24,753 bases of DNA from Methanobacteriota archaeon (GTDB lineage Archaea > Thermoplasmatota > Poseidoniia > Poseidoniales > Poseidoniaceae), in assembly GCA_002726395.1 (NCBI GenBank), contig PBTA01000004.1:24414-49166 (forward strand), given 5' to 3'. Position 1 is the stretch's first letter; each line of letters starts with the position of its first letter. The position numbers and the translations under genes are program-made. The notes under the pieces are model-generated. The model did no database searches and was not told the DNA's origin. It was given only the letters and a program-made list of their open reading frames with translations. This document shows, piece by piece, positions 24,301 to 24,753 of this stretch.

Positions 24301-24753
24301 TGTATCGTAAAACATCCCTGTTGCAAAAATATCACCATTTGATGCTACGGCAATATCGTTTATGGTTGCTTCAGCATACTGTGAGGCACCAGTGATGGAA
24401 ACTTGTTCGATCCATTGCCAATTACCATTAACATCTGATTTGGCAATCCATGGCTCAATATATTGTCCAGAGGTAATTGACGCGGAACCCATCGACATGG
24501 TTGTAGAACCACTAATTATTCCAGCTACAACCAATTCATTGTTAGGAGAAGAATCTATAGAATTGAGCACTGCAGGATTGGCTGCGGTTGCAGATGCTGA
24601 CCAATCATTTGAGTTTCTCTGACTAAACATCTTGGGTAGTATATCGGAATTATCCTCAAACAATTGATTGTCGGTAGATTTTTCGTTCTGTTCTACCACT
24701 GAAAAAGAACCAATAATAAGCACCATTATTAGCACGTATGCAGAAATTGATTT
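21328..24753 (-). CDS. Giant thrombospondin type 3 repeat surface protein (5' end beyond right edge)
   Basis: Calcium-binding cell-surface protein. The first in-window start is a GTG at 24735 (1135 residues), but the frame stays open to the edge (KSISAY before VLIMVLIIGSF), so the signal peptide begins outside. From the GTG: residues 45-485 are repeated beta-propeller-like units of about 60-70 residues (GNWQWIEQVS, GQWQWAQSLNG, GNLQWSEVARG, GSWNWAKSVGG, each preceded by an FGS/LGS-type strand); residues 495-1015 are thrombospondin type 3 Ca-binding repeats (DxDxDGxxD) with paired Cys; a membrane helix spans about 1030-1050; then basic RGRKGEE and a Gln/Asn/Tyr-rich cytoplasmic tail ending in a conserved-looking block at 1104-1135. 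It resembles large surface proteins of marine group II archaea. Attachment or particle degradation is a guess. Confidence 0.88.
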   Translation of the reverse strand, partial: KSISAYVLIMVLIIGSFSVVEQNEKSTDNQLFEDNSDILPKMFSQRNSNDWSASATAANPAVLNSIDSSPNNELVVAGIISGSTTMSMGSASITSGQYIEPWIAKSDVNGNWQWIEQVSITGASQYAEATINDIAVASNGDIFATGMFYDTISFGSITLTSTGYWDCWTAKISPNGQWQWAQSLNGDGDYDGVTVNTLDVVYGTSITTDSNNDPIIGGWFLGNTDVGVAADTGAQNGDDIEIFVAKYSNSGNLQWSEVARGQGAQEVNSMVVDSSNSIWISTNFEVSMTFGSVVANAGINEIPVGIAKISQSGSWQSAYATTGSGSATVTDFSIDGQNNLLMSGVYSGSINLGSSLTSAGQSDAFAASMSSTGSWNWAKSVGGTSFDSGSGIEYDSNTGYTILGLSSQSSFSFSSQTFNTRGFNDSVIVTFGPNGNPVALFDAGSSADDAVSGIALLGNGALAVGGNYNGTIDFGTSAAQSQTTSVLVPYVWLTETIAVLDADGDGVADEDDNCPNTANPGQENTDLDSEGDACDSDDDNDGITDNFPDNCPRNSQTGWTSTRDFNDPPSSTDWDNDGCKDDHPEDNDDDNDGVLDVEDTCPRTSFNPPRPTWISEPGTDMDGDGCRDSDEDLNDDGDAFDDSFDDCPTYYGTSTQGEQGCADSDQDTWSDNSDTCPLQPGNSTENGKIACLDSDGDGWANVDDAFDYEPSQWIDSDGDGFGDNSAGLNPDDCVDTSGDSLYDRLGCYDFDGDGYSNPEGNWDSDNGADAFPQNPLQWSDFDGDGLGDNWGNLSWTDRPEGWPGQYVESIAENEQDTCPLQFGNSNQNGAYGCPDLDGDGWYDAIDSFINEPSQWADSDGDGFGDNLDGFNGDYCKDIAGDSTEDRKGCIDSDSDGYSDTDEFWTKYSGGDVFAQDATQWSDIDGDGYGDNTGYPLSDDCVEVAGDSSLDRIGCSDFDSDGFSDPTSEWNLTSGADACPSVIGNSTNDRNGCYDSDGDGYSNKDNQWSYSDGADGYPDDPTRWGLPPSSDSSSFGTVAIAGGGVLILVILGSLLFLRGRKGEETMMSNQMGYDNQQIYQGTHQKIIPTVNHQPASNVSQQYQQPNSQSDPARDYYQNLVSQGYPHEHAVAYTQQYFPNFQG
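21691..23253 (-). repeat. Thrombospondin type 3 repeat array
   Basis: About 520 codons of degenerate Asp-rich repeats. The most regular part (from about residue 705 to 1015) alternates a longer unit containing QWxDxDGDGxGDN with a unit GDSxxDRxGCxDxDxDGYSD, giving a roughly 65-75-residue period. At DNA level the array is rich in ATCACCATC-type triplet runs on the plus strand, which creates many spurious open frames. Confidence 0.85.

Overview
Organism and overall character. The window reads as chromosomal DNA of an AT-rich marine euryarchaeon, most likely of the Marine Group II/III type (Candidatus Poseidoniia). Archaeal markers are PurP, ribosomal protein eS1, an archaeal-type TrpRS and COG1340/COG1325-type proteins. 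They sit beside bacterial-type genes (ThyA, FolA, a PlsC-like acyltransferase, a 7Fe ferredoxin) and a giant thrombospondin-type-3 surface protein, a mixture I associate with that group. The lineage is inferred from gene content alone; there is no rRNA in the window. Coding density is very high: no gap exceeds 150 bases, and I see no tRNA, insertion sequence, prophage or CRISPR array.

Layout. (1) 1-1738, minus: 5' part of trpS and a secreted single-pass protein of unknown function. (2) 1873-4015, plus: PlsC-like acyltransferase, thymidylate synthase and dihydrofolate reductase. (3) 4023-6212, minus: eS1 with an acidic linker and SAP domain, an MTA/MTI-type phosphorylase, and a MazG-like pyrophosphohydrolase. 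(4) 6360-8149, plus: a COG1325-type RNA-binding protein, a 7Fe ferredoxin and PdxS. (5) 8150-15384, minus: a large secreted adhesin-like protein with twin cytoplasmic zinc ribbons, an iron-type DtxR regulator, a multi-pass membrane protein, a COG1340 coiled-coil protein, an NDP-sugar pyrophosphorylase and a small helical protein. (6) 15441-21275, plus: a coiled-coil protein, a eukaryote-like Cid1/TUTase-family nucleotidyltransferase with a long coiled-coil tail, a GNAT acetyltransferase, a Roadblock/LC7 protein, a second COG1340-type protein and PurP. (7) 21328 to the right edge, minus: a thrombospondin type 3 repeat surface protein whose start lies outside the window.

How the genes fit together. 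Most of the window is housekeeping: one-carbon/dTMP synthesis, purine synthesis and salvage, PLP synthesis, translation, sugar activation and lipid acylation. The part most likely to hold an undescribed system is 15441-20068. There a nucleotidyltransferase, with the catalytic Asp triad, PAP-associated signature and UTP-selecting histidine of eukaryotic terminal uridylyltransferases, sits in a tight plus-strand run with two coiled-coil proteins, an acetyltransferase and a Roadblock protein. A short C-terminal peptide is shared between the nucleotidyltransferase and one of the coiled-coil proteins. I infer a possible archaeal RNA-tailing (uridylation) module; the substrate and the partnership are hypotheses.
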